From NCBI RefSeq assembly GCF_003201605.1, contig NZ_QJJR01000001.1, positions 275,037 through 339,036 on the forward strand: 64,000 nucleotides of DNA, read 5' to 3'. Under the pieces are notes generated by a model, which searched no databases, was not told the DNA's origin, and worked only from the letters and a program-made list of their open reading frames with translations. The DNA is from Streptohalobacillus salinus. Its GTDB lineage: Bacteria; Bacillota; Bacilli; Bacillales; Amphibacillaceae. This document shows, piece by piece, positions 53,513 to 62,714 of this stretch (positions are counted from its first letter, which is position 1; every line of letters starts with the position of its first letter). The translations under genes and the position numbers were made by a program.

Positions 53513-54406
53513 ATGGAAAACGCCATGTTGATTTATAATCCATCGTCAGGTGATGAACTTGCCGGTGAGTATTACTTAGATATTACAGAAGCAATTGAAC
53601 AAAAAGGTTATCAATTAGAAGTCAGAGAAACAGAAAAATCGGGGGATGCAACAGTATTTGCTGCGGACGCTTGTAGACAAATGTTTGATCTAGTTGTTGC
53701 TGTAGGTGGAGATGGAACGATAAACGAAGTCATTAACGGGTTAGCGGAGCAACGTCATCAACCTTTATTTACGTTCATACCTTTCGGTACGGTTAATGAT
53801 TTTGCCCGGGCGATTGGTATGCCAATGGATCCTGATAAAGCGATTGCTTATTTAAAAGAAGCAGATACTGAACAACGGGTTGATATTGGGAAAGTAAACG
53901 ACCACTACTTTGTCAATGTGATTGCTGTAGGTGCTATCGCGGAAGCTACTTATGATGTGTCACCCGAACAGAAAACACGATTCGGGGCCTTAAGTTATTA
54001 TATTGAAGGTGCGAAAAAGGTGACAGAAAATAATAGTTATCCAATTCGGTTAACACTACCTCATCAAGAAATTGAAGAACAAGCATTTTTAGTAATTATC
54101 GGTATGACTAACTCAATTGCAGGGTTTGAAAAGTTATCACTTGAAGCAGAACTAGATGATGGCTTAATGCATGTTTTTATCGTGAAAGAGTTAAAAGGTC
54201 TAGACATTGTGAGAATCATATCATCGGCGATGACCGGTACGTTTAGTGAACAAGATCAGGTCATCTACATAAAGACAAATTATGCCCGGTTGTCTTCAAA
54301 AGTGAAGCTTCATACGAATATTGATGGAGATGAAGGAGAAGATTTACCAATAGAGTTAAATGTTTTAAAAAAGCATATACGTTTATTGCGATGTCATGAG
54401 AAATAA
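53513..54406 (+). CDS. YegS/DgkB-type lipid (diacylglycerol) kinase
   Basis: 297 residues. The nucleotide-binding motif AVGGDGTINEVINGL and the segment FGTVNDFARAIGMPMDPDKAI are the family marks; IYNPSSG opens the protein as usual. Such kinases phosphorylate diacylglycerol to recycle it into phospholipid, or act on other lipids. First of four closely spaced genes (gaps of 23-33 bases) ending with a membrane-associated GTPase, which suggests a membrane-lipid or envelope role for the operon. Confidence 0.92.
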   Translation: MENAMLIYNPSSGDELAGEYYLDITEAIEQKGYQLEVRETEKSGDATVFAADACRQMFDLVVAVGGDGTINEVINGLAEQRHQPLFTFIPFGTVNDFARAIGMPMDPDKAIAYLKEADTEQRVDIGKVNDHYFVNVIAVGAIAEATYDVSPEQKTRFGALSYYIEGAKKVTENNSYPIRLTLPHQEIEEQAFLVIIGMTNSIAGFEKLSLEAELDDGLMHVFIVKELKGLDIVRIISSAMTGTFSEQDQVIYIKTNYARLSSKVKLHTNIDGDEGEDLPIELNVLKKHIRLLRCHEK

Positions 54407-54431
54407 TCTGTAATAAAGGGGTGTTAATACG

Positions 54432-55025
54432 ATGGATAATTGGATTGATGACTATCTCATTGATTGGCATACAGGAAGTGAATTGAAAATATATCGTGAT
54501 TTTGAAGTGATTTCATTTATTGGCATTAAGCAGAATTGGATTTATACAATTGATCATTTGCTGGATATCGACTTACAAGCACTTGTAGCTAAGCAAACAG
54601 CGACAGAAACGTTCAATGAATTACTAAGACTTATTCCTAACGATGAACCAGTCTATATCACATCTACACCACTGGGTGCACACTTAAATAACAGCTACTT
54701 TTATAAATTGGCACTACCTTTACGCATTGATTATGCCATTCAAGTTGGCTTAGGTGTGGCTCGATCAATCCATCAACCTTCAGATTATTGTTTATATCCA
54801 ATCGAAACAACGCTAGCGCATACTGATGAGGTTGATCAAAAAGCAATCGATTTATTACGTTTACGGCTCTATGTGCAGTTAATTCGAGGGAAACAAGCAA
54901 TTGATCGGCAATTACAACAATTATGGATGCAAAATAAAGCATTCATTCAACAATTACTTTTTGCAGATGTTGATGATACAATGTCCCGTTTCAGTCAGTT
55001 ATTTCAACGTGAATATCATCGCTAA
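54432..55025 (+). CDS. Cytoplasmic protein of unknown function in the lipid-kinase operon
   Basis: 197 residues with no hydrophobic segment or motif I can name. The C-terminal third is helical and glutamine-rich (KQAIDRQLQQLWMQNKAFIQQLLF). AAAGGGG precedes the ATG. It lies 25 bases after the lipid kinase and 33 before a membrane protein, so it is part of the same operon. Confidence 0.75.
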   Translation: MDNWIDDYLIDWHTGSELKIYRDFEVISFIGIKQNWIYTIDHLLDIDLQALVAKQTATETFNELLRLIPNDEPVYITSTPLGAHLNNSYFYKLALPLRIDYAIQVGLGVARSIHQPSDYCLYPIETTLAHTDEVDQKAIDLLRLRLYVQLIRGKQAIDRQLQQLWMQNKAFIQQLLFADVDDTMSRFSQLFQREYHR

Positions 55026-55058
55026 GTAAACTTAAACCATTCGAAAAGAGGCTAATTT

Positions 55059-55988
55059 ATGAAACACCAAATTGAAGCATATATTGATTTGTTATTTGAA
55101 GATGCAGAAAAAACAGAAGCCGTTCAGGAATATCGCCAATCCCTTACCTTAAAAGCTGATGCTGCTTATGAACAAGCGCAAGCACAAGGTCAATCTAAGG
55201 AAACAGCATACGGTTATGCGTTGCAAGCACTCGGCGATTTGGGTGCAATTAGACAAAAAATTCAACAAAAAGAACAGGAAAAAGATACAACGTTTCTTCC
55301 GGACGAATTATTGGAACGGTTTATTCACCATAGTTCTCGAGAATCAAAACGAATCGGTTTTGGTGTGATGTTGATCATTCTAGGTGTCAGTATAATGATT
55401 TCTTTAACCCGGTTTGCCTGGTTTGACCAATATATTATTTTAGGGTTATTGCCCCTGTTTTTAGCCGTTGTTATTGCTGTAGCAGGTTTTATTTACAGTG
55501 GTTTTAAGTCAGAGGCTATTAACGAAGAAATTAAAGATTATCAGCTATCAAAGGAACAAAAAGACACCGTTAAACAAAAATTAGCTGATAAGCGACAACA
55601 TTTTGTTGTAAAGACCATTGTCGGGGTTAGTCTTTGTATTTTATCACCGTTAATTCTGATCGGATTTGCAACTGTTGATGACACATGGGCACTTACCGGA
55701 ACGAGTCTGTTACTTCTGTTTGTTGCCATTGCAGTCTATCTCTTTATTACAGCAGCAAAACAAAAAGAAGATCTTGAATCATTATTAAATGAAGGTGGGC
55801 TCAGAAAAAAAGAAGAGAAAAATGAAAAGGAACATCAATTAGCTGCCATTGTCTGGCCGCTTGCTGTAGCTGTATTCTTAGTAACGGGTTTCTTGTACGA
55901 GCTATGGTATATAAATTGGTTGATCTTTCCACTCACCGCTTTAATCATGACCAGCATAGAAAACACCCATCGTTTATTTAAGAAATAA
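55059..55988 (+). CDS. Four-segment membrane protein with permease-prefix-like N-terminus
   Basis: 309 residues. The first 75 (EAYIDLLFEDAEKTEAVQEYRQSLTLKADAAYEQAQAQGQSKETAYGYALQALGDLGAI) have the helical ei-el-x-G-x-s-x-eA-x-x-LGD pattern of prefix domains found before bacterial permeases. Four hydrophobic segments form two pairs (about 101-150 and 187-225), separated by a charged linker, and two more weak ones near the end. No catalytic motif. Probably a membrane partner of the GTPase encoded next, 23 bases downstream. Confidence 0.75.
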   Translation: MKHQIEAYIDLLFEDAEKTEAVQEYRQSLTLKADAAYEQAQAQGQSKETAYGYALQALGDLGAIRQKIQQKEQEKDTTFLPDELLERFIHHSSRESKRIGFGVMLIILGVSIMISLTRFAWFDQYIILGLLPLFLAVVIAVAGFIYSGFKSEAINEEIKDYQLSKEQKDTVKQKLADKRQHFVVKTIVGVSLCILSPLILIGFATVDDTWALTGTSLLLLFVAIAVYLFITAAKQKEDLESLLNEGGLRKKEEKNEKEHQLAAIVWPLAVAVFLVTGFLYELWYINWLIFPLTALIMTSIENTHRLFKK

Positions 55989-56011
55989 TTTGGTAGAGGA
56001 GGACAAAACAC

Positions 56012-57328
56012 ATGGAACGAAAACGACTCGATCAACGGCTTGATCGTTTAGTGCATTTATATGATCATTTTGATCAAGTAATTGATCAGCTACCAGTCAA
56101 TGTCCCAGCATCCGTTCGAAAACAAATAGAAAAATTTGTGTTTAAGAATGATGACCTTAAAGGTCTTATTGAAGATATAAAGACGAGGCGACCACCACGA
56201 TTTATTTTAATGGGACGTACTGGGGTAGGAAAAAGCAGTCTCATCAATAGTCTTTTTGGAAAATATATCGCAAAAACGTCAGCGATTCAAATTGGTACAA
56301 AAGAAGTGGAGCGCTATCAGTATGAAGATAATGGCGACGTGTTATTTGAAGTGATTGATACCCGCGGACTGAAAGAATCCGTTACTCGTACTGAAGATAA
56401 GTCTGCCGAACAAGCCTTAAAGGTTGCGATAGAATCATTTGAACCAGATGCGGTTTTTCATTTAATGAATGCAACTGAACGGGCGGCAATGGATGATGAC
56501 TTGATGCAAATTAAACGCATTAAGCCTTTATTAGGCAAAGATGTTCCAATTTTGACCGTTTTGACGCATGTTGATAACATTGAACCTGCTCGCATTAAAG
56601 AGGCTGAAAATTATCCCCAAATTAAATTGGATCGTATTGATGAAAAGATTGAACAAGTCAAGCATTTAATGAACGCACTCCAGATAGATGTAACAGAAGT
56701 AATTGCGGTTTCAAGTTATATTGAGTGGACCCATGACGCACCAGAAACATTATTTATCGAGGAACGCAAAAAGTTAGCGATTGATTTCGATGGACGTTAT
56801 CAAATTGATTATTTGTTGGATTTCCTTGAACACAACATGGACTTTCAAGCCTCGATTCACTTAATGATGTCAACACGGATCGATCGAGCCATCAAGAAAA
56901 TTACCAAACAGTTAATTCAAATCTTTTCAACAGCGGCTTCAACAGTGGCCTTAACGCCAATTCCGGTAAGTGATATGTCGGTACTTATTCCCTTACAGCT
57001 AATTATGGTTAGTTTTATTGCTTATTTAAGTGGTCGGGATTTAACAAGAGAAACCTTGAAAGATTTTCTTCTTAGTATTGGCGGGGTCGGCTCACTTGGG
57101 TATAGTTTTAAATTAATTGCTCAACAAGGATCCAAGTTGTTAAATGTGGTGTTACCTGGGTCCGGAAGTGTTATTTCCAGCACGATTGCTTTTTCAGGTA
57201 CCTATGCAATGGGTAAGGCAGCTGAAGCGTATTACCTTGATGGCATGAACAAAAAAGATTTGAAACGTGTCATAAGGCAAGCAGATAAGGAAGCTAAACA
57301 AAAGGAGAAAGAATTAACGGATGACTAA
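56012..57328 (+). CDS. Membrane-associated GTPase with DUF697-like C-terminus
   Basis: 438 residues. G1 GRTGVGKSS (about 67-75), a switch region, G3 as DTRG and G4 as THVD (a variant of NKxD) define a P-loop GTPase of the Era/MnmE-like group. From about 300 on, the sequence TVALTPIPVSDMSVLIPLQLIMVSFIAYLSG and the later glycine-rich hydrophobic stretch match DUF697 (YcjF-like), which inserts in or contacts the membrane. Last gene of the lipid-kinase operon. The exact role is unknown. Confidence 0.87.
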   Translation: MERKRLDQRLDRLVHLYDHFDQVIDQLPVNVPASVRKQIEKFVFKNDDLKGLIEDIKTRRPPRFILMGRTGVGKSSLINSLFGKYIAKTSAIQIGTKEVERYQYEDNGDVLFEVIDTRGLKESVTRTEDKSAEQALKVAIESFEPDAVFHLMNATERAAMDDDLMQIKRIKPLLGKDVPILTVLTHVDNIEPARIKEAENYPQIKLDRIDEKIEQVKHLMNALQIDVTEVIAVSSYIEWTHDAPETLFIEERKKLAIDFDGRYQIDYLLDFLEHNMDFQASIHLMMSTRIDRAIKKITKQLIQIFSTAASTVALTPIPVSDMSVLIPLQLIMVSFIAYLSGRDLTRETLKDFLLSIGGVGSLGYSFKLIAQQGSKLLNVVLPGSGSVISSTIAFSGTYAMGKAAEAYYLDGMNKKDLKRVIRQADKEAKQKEKELTDD

Positions 57329-57412
57329 CATAATTTATCAGTGTTTAAATGGTTGATAGCGGGTGAACTCATGCCAACTGATTAAAAAGATAGTACGCGA
57401 GATAAAAAAAGA

Positions 57413-57441
57413 TTGTACTTTGACAGCTGTCGTGGTAAACT
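57413..57441 (+). promoter_or_regulatory. Promoter of the candidate sRNA
   Basis: TTGTAC (57413-57418), 17-base spacer, TAAACT (57436-57441). No coding gene starts within 600 bases downstream. Confidence 0.5.
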
Positions 57442-57447
57442 CATAGA

Positions 57448-57580
57448 GCGATGAGCTGATTTGTGTAAATCCAGCACATCAAACGTTGTATGTGGCAACG
57501 GTGTTGGTCGCAAATTTTCGATGGTTGGTTAAATGTCCAATCAAAAAAACTCTGTCTTCTGTTGAAGGCAGAGTTTTTTA
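57448..57580 (+). ncRNA. Candidate structured small RNA of about 130 bases
   Basis: Between the promoter and a strong terminator lie two further hairpins: 57450-57480 (GATG-A-GCTGATTT with AAAT-CAGC-A-CATC) and 57484-57500 (CGTTG and CAACG). GCG at 57448 could also close with CGC at 57509-57511 to give a three-way junction. The end is a near-perfect stem (57544-57554 with 57569-57579, extended by CTTC/GAAG) followed by six T. No ORF of note is inside. It could be an independent sRNA or, less likely, the tail of the operon upstream. I match it to no known family. Confidence 0.5.
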
Positions 57581-58068
57581 ATGGAAAAATACAGGTGATT
57601 AACCTTCTTTTCTATTTGTGGATGATCAATACGAAGTTAGATGCCTAAAAAATCAATAGAAGAGGCATTGAATAATGTATATTTAAAAAGATAAGAGCTA
57701 TGAGTAGGCTGAAAATAATTGAAATAGCTTCTGTTGTGATATAAGGGATCAAGAAAAATATGCAGGGTTGATTAAGCGGTTACAATGCTATGAATTATAC
57801 TTAAATGCGGTTTGAATTGTTTGTGTATTAGCTACAATTCGAACGTTTTATGTTTATAATTCTGAAGATTTGGGTAATGGTAAGATAGGGTGAACTGACA
57901 GTGATCGTTATGTGTCAGTATTTAAAGAAAGTGTGAGAGGGGGATGCGGTACTGGTTTAACGCCTACTGCGTTGACATTAGATAACGAAGGAATCACCTA
58001 TACTTTTCATTATTGATTTAAGCAAAACTTAATTGAAAATAACAAAAGAGTAAAGGGGACAATAACTT
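57581..58068 (+). other. Upstream region of the amino-acid importer, with a 13-codon upstream ORF
   Basis: No annotated-size gene. A short frame at 57944-57985 encodes MRYWFNAYCVDIR just after AGAGGGGG, but the spacing is very short. TTGACA (57972-57977) and TATACT (57999-58004) are 21 bases apart, too far for a normal promoter, so one of them is probably chance. The importer start at 58069 follows AAAGGGGAC. Confidence 0.35.
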
Positions 58069-58896
58069 ATGAAGAAGATTTTAGGAATAATCATGCTGGG
58101 ACTAGTACTTATGTTAGTAGCTTGTGGTGAAGATGACACAACTGGAGATAATGATTCAGATAGTGATGCAGACGTAATTGTTGATGCTGAAGACGAAGGC
58201 TTTGATCTGGTCTCAGAGGGCGAGTTGACTTTTGCAGCTTCTGGAGAGTTCAAACCATTTAGTTACATGGAAGGTAATGAAATGGTCGGCTATGACGCAG
58301 CGGTTGGTCGGGCGATTGCTGAGCATATGGGCTTAGAACCGAATGCAGAACGTGCTACCTTCTCAGGTATTGTGACAGGTGTTAGTGAGGGCCGTTATGA
58401 TATGGCTGTTGCAAGTCATACCATTACGGAAGAACGCTTAGAAGAAGTTGACTTTTCTATCCCTTATTACTATTCTGGTCCAGTCGTTTGGGTACGTTCA
58501 GATAGTGATGTTGCGAGTGAAGCTGACTTAGAAGGATTAGAAATTGCTGTTGCGCGTGGAACGACTTATTTAGATATGGCAGAAGAATACACCGATAATA
58601 TTCCGCAATTGGATAGTGATGTTGTCGCTTTACAATCACTAGATAATGGTCACTACGATGTTGTTATTACTGATGATGTCACAGGTAACGAAGCGATTAA
58701 TAATGGGTTAGATCTTAAACCTGCTTTTTATTTAGGTGTTAGTGAACAAGGGGTCGCTGTAAATAAAGATAACCCAGAACTTTTAGCTGCTGTTAACGAA
58801 ATTTTACAAGAAATGATTGATTCAGGTGAATTAAAAGAATTAGCTGAAGAATGGGTAGGATCTGATATAACAGTTGAACCGGAAGGTGCTGAATAA
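58069..58896 (+). CDS. Polar amino-acid ABC transporter substrate-binding lipoprotein
   Basis: 275 residues with lipobox LVAC (C20) and an acidic linker. The mature part is a type 2 binding fold of the SBP_bac_3 family: GELTFAASGEFKPFSYMEGNEMVGYDAAVGRAIAEHMGL, VSEGRYDMAVASHTITEERLEEVDFSIPYYYSG and EEWVGSD. Such proteins bind glutamine, cystine, histidine or arginine; the ligand is not readable, though the gene set resembles cystine/glutamine importers. First gene of a three-gene importer operon. Confidence 0.9.
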   Translation: MKKILGIIMLGLVLMLVACGEDDTTGDNDSDSDADVIVDAEDEGFDLVSEGELTFAASGEFKPFSYMEGNEMVGYDAAVGRAIAEHMGLEPNAERATFSGIVTGVSEGRYDMAVASHTITEERLEEVDFSIPYYYSGPVVWVRSDSDVASEADLEGLEIAVARGTTYLDMAEEYTDNIPQLDSDVVALQSLDNGHYDVVITDDVTGNEAINNGLDLKPAFYLGVSEQGVAVNKDNPELLAAVNEILQEMIDSGELKELAEEWVGSDITVEPEGAE

Positions 58897-58902
58897 AATA
58901 AT

Positions 58903-58930
58903 TTAAGCGGCCACAAATGTGGCTGCTTAA
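58903..58930 (+). other. Intercistronic hairpin after the binding-protein gene
   Basis: TTAAGCGGCCACA pairs with TGTGGCTGCTTAA (one G-T pair) around two bases, seven bases after the stop. No T-run. Probably stabilises the binding-protein message. Confidence 0.75.
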
Positions 58931-58978
58931 CCTACATAACATCACAAACGCTAAGATGAGAGAGAAGGAGAGGTCAAA

Positions 58979-59632
58979 TTGGTTGAGTTTTTTGATATAT
59001 TTATCGGAAGCACAGATGTATTTATTGAAGGTCTTTGGCTTACACTTAGATTATCTGTTGTTTCGTTATTAATTGCGATTGTTATTGGACTATTTATTGC
59101 TATGTTGAAAATATCGAACATTAAAATTTTGGAATGGATTGCAGACGGCTATATTTGGATTGTGCGTGGAACGCCACTGATTGTTCAAATATTTATATTG
59201 TACTATGGACTTGCAGAGGTTTGGTTGATTCCAAGTTTCTGGGCGGCAGGTATAGGTTTAGCATTCCATAGTGGTGCGTATATTGCTGAGATTATTCGGG
59301 GTTCAATTCAAAGTATTGCTAAAGGTCAACGAGAAGCTGCCCGATCACTCGGGATGAATCGATCGTTAACAATGCGTCGAATTATTTTACCGCAAGCATT
59401 TAGACGAGCGGTACCAGCGTTAGGTAATCAATTTATTATTGGTATTAAAGATTCATCTTTAGCTTCATTTATTGGACTACAAGAATTATTTGGTGTATCA
59501 AATACAATGGGGTCAAACTCATTTAATTACTTACCATATTTCTTTACAGTTGCTGTCTATTATTTAGTCATTGTATTAATCTTAACAATTGGTGTTAATA
59601 TGTTAGAGAAAAAACTAGCGGTGAGTGATTAA
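58979..59632 (+). CDS. Polar amino-acid ABC transporter permease
   Basis: 217 residues, about five hydrophobic segments, with the HisM/GlnP-type loop GQREAARSLGMNRSLTMRRIILPQAFRRAVPALGNQFI, the coupling site for the ATPase. The start is TTG at 58979, supported by AAGGAGAGG seven bases upstream; the next in-frame ATG is much further inside. Forms the membrane channel, probably as a homodimer. Confidence 0.92.
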   Translation: MVEFFDIFIGSTDVFIEGLWLTLRLSVVSLLIAIVIGLFIAMLKISNIKILEWIADGYIWIVRGTPLIVQIFILYYGLAEVWLIPSFWAAGIGLAFHSGAYIAEIIRGSIQSIAKGQREAARSLGMNRSLTMRRIILPQAFRRAVPALGNQFIIGIKDSSLASFIGLQELFGVSNTMGSNSFNYLPYFFTVAVYYLVIVLILTIGVNMLEKKLAVSD

Positions 59633-59649
59633 GAGAGGGGAGCTGACGT

Positions 59650-60390
59650 ATGACAGAATCAAAAGAGATGGTTCGTGTTGAAAAATTAAACAAATCATTT
59701 GGTGATTTACATGTGTTATATGACATTGATTTAGAGGTTAAAGAAAGTGATGTAGTTGTACTAATCGGTGCAAGTGGATCAGGAAAAAGTACATTACTGC
59801 GTTGTTTGAACTTTTTAGAAATTAAAGATGATGGCAAAATAATCATCGAAGGTGAGCAAGTTGAAGCGGATACGCATGATTTAAATAAGGTAAGACAAAA
59901 TGTCGGAATGGTCTTCCAACACTTCAATCTGTTCCCGCATAAGACTGTGCTCGGAAATGTGATTGAAGCGCCGATGCAAGTGAAAGGTATATCAAAAAAA
60001 GAAGCAGTTAAAGAAGGTAAGCGTCTTTTAGATAAAGTCGGACTGGGTGATAAATATAATGTTTATCCGTCACGTCTATCTGGCGGACAGAAGCAACGGG
60101 TAGCGATTGCGCGTGCCCTTGCCATGCAACCAGATATTATGTTGTTTGATGAACCAACTTCAGCACTTGACCCAGAACTTGTTGGGGAAGTGTTAGAAAC
60201 AATGAAGGAACTCGGAAATGAAGGGATGACAATGGTTGTCGTTACTCATGAAATGGGATTTGCTCGTGAGGTTGGTGATTGGGTTATTTATATGGATGAG
60301 GGAAAGATCATCGAAGTCGGACCACCCGATCAAATTTTTGACCATCCAAAAGAGGAACGGACGAAAGCATTTCTTGATTCAGTGTTTTAA
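59650..60390 (+). CDS. Polar amino-acid ABC transporter ATP-binding protein, GlnQ type
   Basis: 246 residues. Walker [10 protein letters not shown], signature [15 protein letters not shown], Walker [14 protein letters not shown] and H-loop VTHEMGFA are all intact; the family mark LRCLNFLE follows Walker A. It drives the permease encoded just upstream. Last gene of the operon, then a terminator. Confidence 0.95.
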   Translation: MTESKEMVRVEKLNKSFGDLHVLYDIDLEVKESDVVVLIGASGSGKSTLLRCLNFLEIKDDGKIIIEGEQVEADTHDLNKVRQNVGMVFQHFNLFPHKTVLGNVIEAPMQVKGISKKEAVKEGKRLLDKVGLGDKYNVYPSRLSGGQKQRVAIARALAMQPDIMLFDEPTSALDPELVGEVLETMKELGNEGMTMVVVTHEMGFAREVGDWVIYMDEGKIIEVGPPDQIFDHPKEERTKAFLDSVF

Positions 60391-60394
60391 GGTA

Positions 60395-60430
60395 AAACAA
60401 GTCATCTCAAAAAGATGACTTGTTTTTTTA
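60395..60430 (+). terminator. Rho-independent terminator of the amino-acid importer operon
   Basis: AAACAAGTCATCT (60395-60407) pairs perfectly with AGATGACTTGTTT (60413-60425), then more T. Confidence 0.92.
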
Positions 60431-60571
60431 ACTACTTTAACATGTGAATATCACTTGCTATATCAATTCAAATACTTTTTACATCAATTGTTTGTATAAG
60501 TTAAAAAGAAGTGAGAACTTAACTCTAAAAGTTTCAAGTAGTTATGTTATGATTACTTTTGAGGTGATAAA

Positions 60572-61291
60572 ATGAGCTTTTTAACTAAAGAAAAATTAAA
60601 TGAACGCTTAGTGCGTATAAATGAGAAATATACGATTGATGAAGATGTTTTTTATGGCATCATTGAGCACTGGGATGAGGTTGATCTTTCCGTGGATGAG
60701 AAAATTGAACAAAGCTTTACTAGCCTTCTTAACCAAGTAAGTTTAGAAATGGATAAGATTGATGATATTATTGAGTTGAAGCCGACTTGCTTTATGGGTT
60801 GTGCTTTTTGTTGCTACTTTCCGATTATTGTAACGAAATTAGAAGCTAAGTTGATGAAACAGGCGATTCACAGTTATCCCAAAGAACGCAGAGATGCCAT
60901 TTATAAACACTTAAAACAATATCAAGTGTTACATGAAGAAAAGCTTGCTATAGCACGCCAAATCGATTTTAAGGAAGACGATAATTTCAAGAAATCTTAT
61001 CGGATGTTGGATTTACCTTGTCCATTACTCGATCCAGAAAAAAACATGTGTATGGCCTATGAAGTGAGACCGATTCCTTGCCGGACCTATGTGAATTATC
61101 TTAATCCCGTAATTTGTGAAGAAAATCGCATGCCAGAGGAAACAGTCAGCTATGAGTTTTTATACAGTCCATATTTTGAAGCGTTAAATACATTTATTCA
61201 ATGGATGTATGAGGATGGTGACACAGGTGAGATCACTTATCCAGATGATTTGTTTACTGAGGACTACTTAATTAATTGGTTGAACATCTAA
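60572..61291 (+). CDS. YkgJ-type cysteine-cluster protein
   Basis: 239 residues. The N-terminal cluster CFMGCAFCC (CxxxCxxCC) near residue 72 and later CPLLDPEKNMCMAYEVRPIPCRTYVN give the six to seven cysteines of the YkgJ/UPF0153 family, thought to bind zinc or iron. Biochemical role unknown. GAGGTGAT precedes the ATG. Single gene. Confidence 0.85.
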   Translation: MSFLTKEKLNERLVRINEKYTIDEDVFYGIIEHWDEVDLSVDEKIEQSFTSLLNQVSLEMDKIDDIIELKPTCFMGCAFCCYFPIIVTKLEAKLMKQAIHSYPKERRDAIYKHLKQYQVLHEEKLAIARQIDFKEDDNFKKSYRMLDLPCPLLDPEKNMCMAYEVRPIPCRTYVNYLNPVICEENRMPEETVSYEFLYSPYFEALNTFIQWMYEDGDTGEITYPDDLFTEDYLINWLNI

Positions 61292-61328
61292 GGGTGTTAT
61301 CGCTTGAAACTATATTACCACGATAAAT

Positions 61329-61365
61329 AGGGGCATTACTGCTAGTTCGTAGCGGTAATGCCCCT
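61329..61365. terminator. Convergent terminator-like hairpin
   Basis: A 16-base arm (61329-61344, AGGGGCATTACTGCTA) pairs with 61350-61365 with one G-T pair. Neither side has a full T-run (TAATAA on one, ATTTATC on the other), but the place between convergent genes fits a terminator. Confidence 0.7.
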
Positions 61366-61382
61366 AATAACGTTAAGTATAA

Positions 61383-62714
61383 TCAACCAGTAAATATTTC
61401 ACCTTTCGGATAAGAAATACGAGGTGGTGTTTTTCTAGCAATTGAAAAAGCAATGGTTAAAGGGCCAACCCGACCTATAAACATTAGAAGCATAATTATG
61501 GGTCTTCCAAGACTTGAAAGTTGATCAGTGATACCAGTTGATAGACCTACGGTTCCGAAGGCTGAGAAGCCCTCAAAAACGACTTGTAATGTTGGTAAGT
61601 CTTCAGTGATCGTTAACAAAAAGATTGAGAAGAAAACAAAGAATAAACCAACTACAATAATTGACAATGACCGCAGAATAACATCTGTTTCAATACGACT
61701 TCTAAAGGCAAACACTTCACTATGTCCGCGTAAATAAGCAGTAACTGCTAAAACAATGATAATAAAGGTGGTAACCTTAATACCACTGGCCGTTGATGCC
61801 GAACCTGCACCAATAAACATAAGTAAAATGGTAAACAGCAAGGTTCCATCATTCATTTGACTGTAGTCTAACGAATTAAAGCCTGCTGTTCGTGGTGTTA
61901 GCCCTTGGAAATAACTCCCCCACAACTGCTCACCAATAGAAAGATTGCCTAATGTATTCGGATTGTTCACTTCTAATATAAAGAACAACACGACGGCAAC
62001 AACATTGATAATGAGTGTGCCGACGAGCATTACTTTTGTGTGCAAGGTAAGGGCTCGAAACTTTTTACGGGCCATTAATTCGTAGATGACGGTAAAGCCA
62101 ATCCCACCGCTTACAAAAAGTAAGGTGATAACAATGTTGACGATGGGGTCACCAATATATTGTGAAAGACTGTCAGCCCATAAACTAAAGCCAGCATTAT
62201 TAAATGCGGAGACAGCATGAAAGAGACTGGTAAATAAGCCGAAACCAAGTCCGTATTCAGGCACCCATCTAAAGGAGAGAATGAGTGCAGCAATTAATTC
62301 CATTGAGATGGCAAAATAAAAGAGCACGCGAATTAAGCGAACAATTCCCCCCATAGTGTTTTGATTCAAAGCTTCTTGCATAAGTAATCGGTTTTTTAAT
62401 CTGATTTTCTTCCCTAAAAAGATAATACTCATAACAGCAAAGGTTAAAAAGCCTAAGCCTCCAATTTGAATTAAAATCATCAGTACCGTTTGACCAAATA
62501 GCGTGAAAGCAGTTCCGGTATCCACAACAATAAGACCTGTTACTGTTACGGCCGATGTTGCAGTAAAGGCAGCGTCAAGCCATGATAAAGGAGCATTTGT
62601 ACTAATCGGTAATTTTAATAAGATCGTACCAAGTGAAATAATCGCGAAAAAACCAGCAGCTAATATTTGCGGTGGCGTTAATGGGTTATCTTTTAATTTT
62701 AAGAGTAAATTCAT
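61383..62714 (-). CDS. ktrB: Potassium uptake channel subunit KtrB
   Basis: 443 residues from ATG 62714, which has AGAGGCGG nine to ten bases upstream; the frame is open from a TTG ten codons earlier. Four M1-P-M2 repeats of the Trk/Ktr family are seen, with filter-type glycines in SAVTVTGLIVVD, SAFNNAGFSLWAD, TPRTAGFNSLDY and SAFGTVGLSTG. It forms the K+ (Na+-coupled) channel regulated by the KtrA ring. The start overlaps the ktrA end by 29 bases, so translation is coupled. Confidence 0.93.
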   Translation of the reverse strand: MNLLLKLKDNPLTPPQILAAGFFAIISLGTILLKLPISTNAPLSWLDAAFTATSAVTVTGLIVVDTGTAFTLFGQTVLMILIQIGGLGFLTFAVMSIIFLGKKIRLKNRLLMQEALNQNTMGGIVRLIRVLFYFAISMELIAALILSFRWVPEYGLGFGLFTSLFHAVSAFNNAGFSLWADSLSQYIGDPIVNIVITLLFVSGGIGFTVIYELMARKKFRALTLHTKVMLVGTLIINVVAVVLFFILEVNNPNTLGNLSIGEQLWGSYFQGLTPRTAGFNSLDYSQMNDGTLLFTILLMFIGAGSASTASGIKVTTFIIIVLAVTAYLRGHSEVFAFRSRIETDVILRSLSIIVVGLFFVFFSIFLLTITEDLPTLQVVFEGFSAFGTVGLSTGITDQLSSLGRPIIMLLMFIGRVGPLTIAFSIARKTPPRISYPKGEIFTG

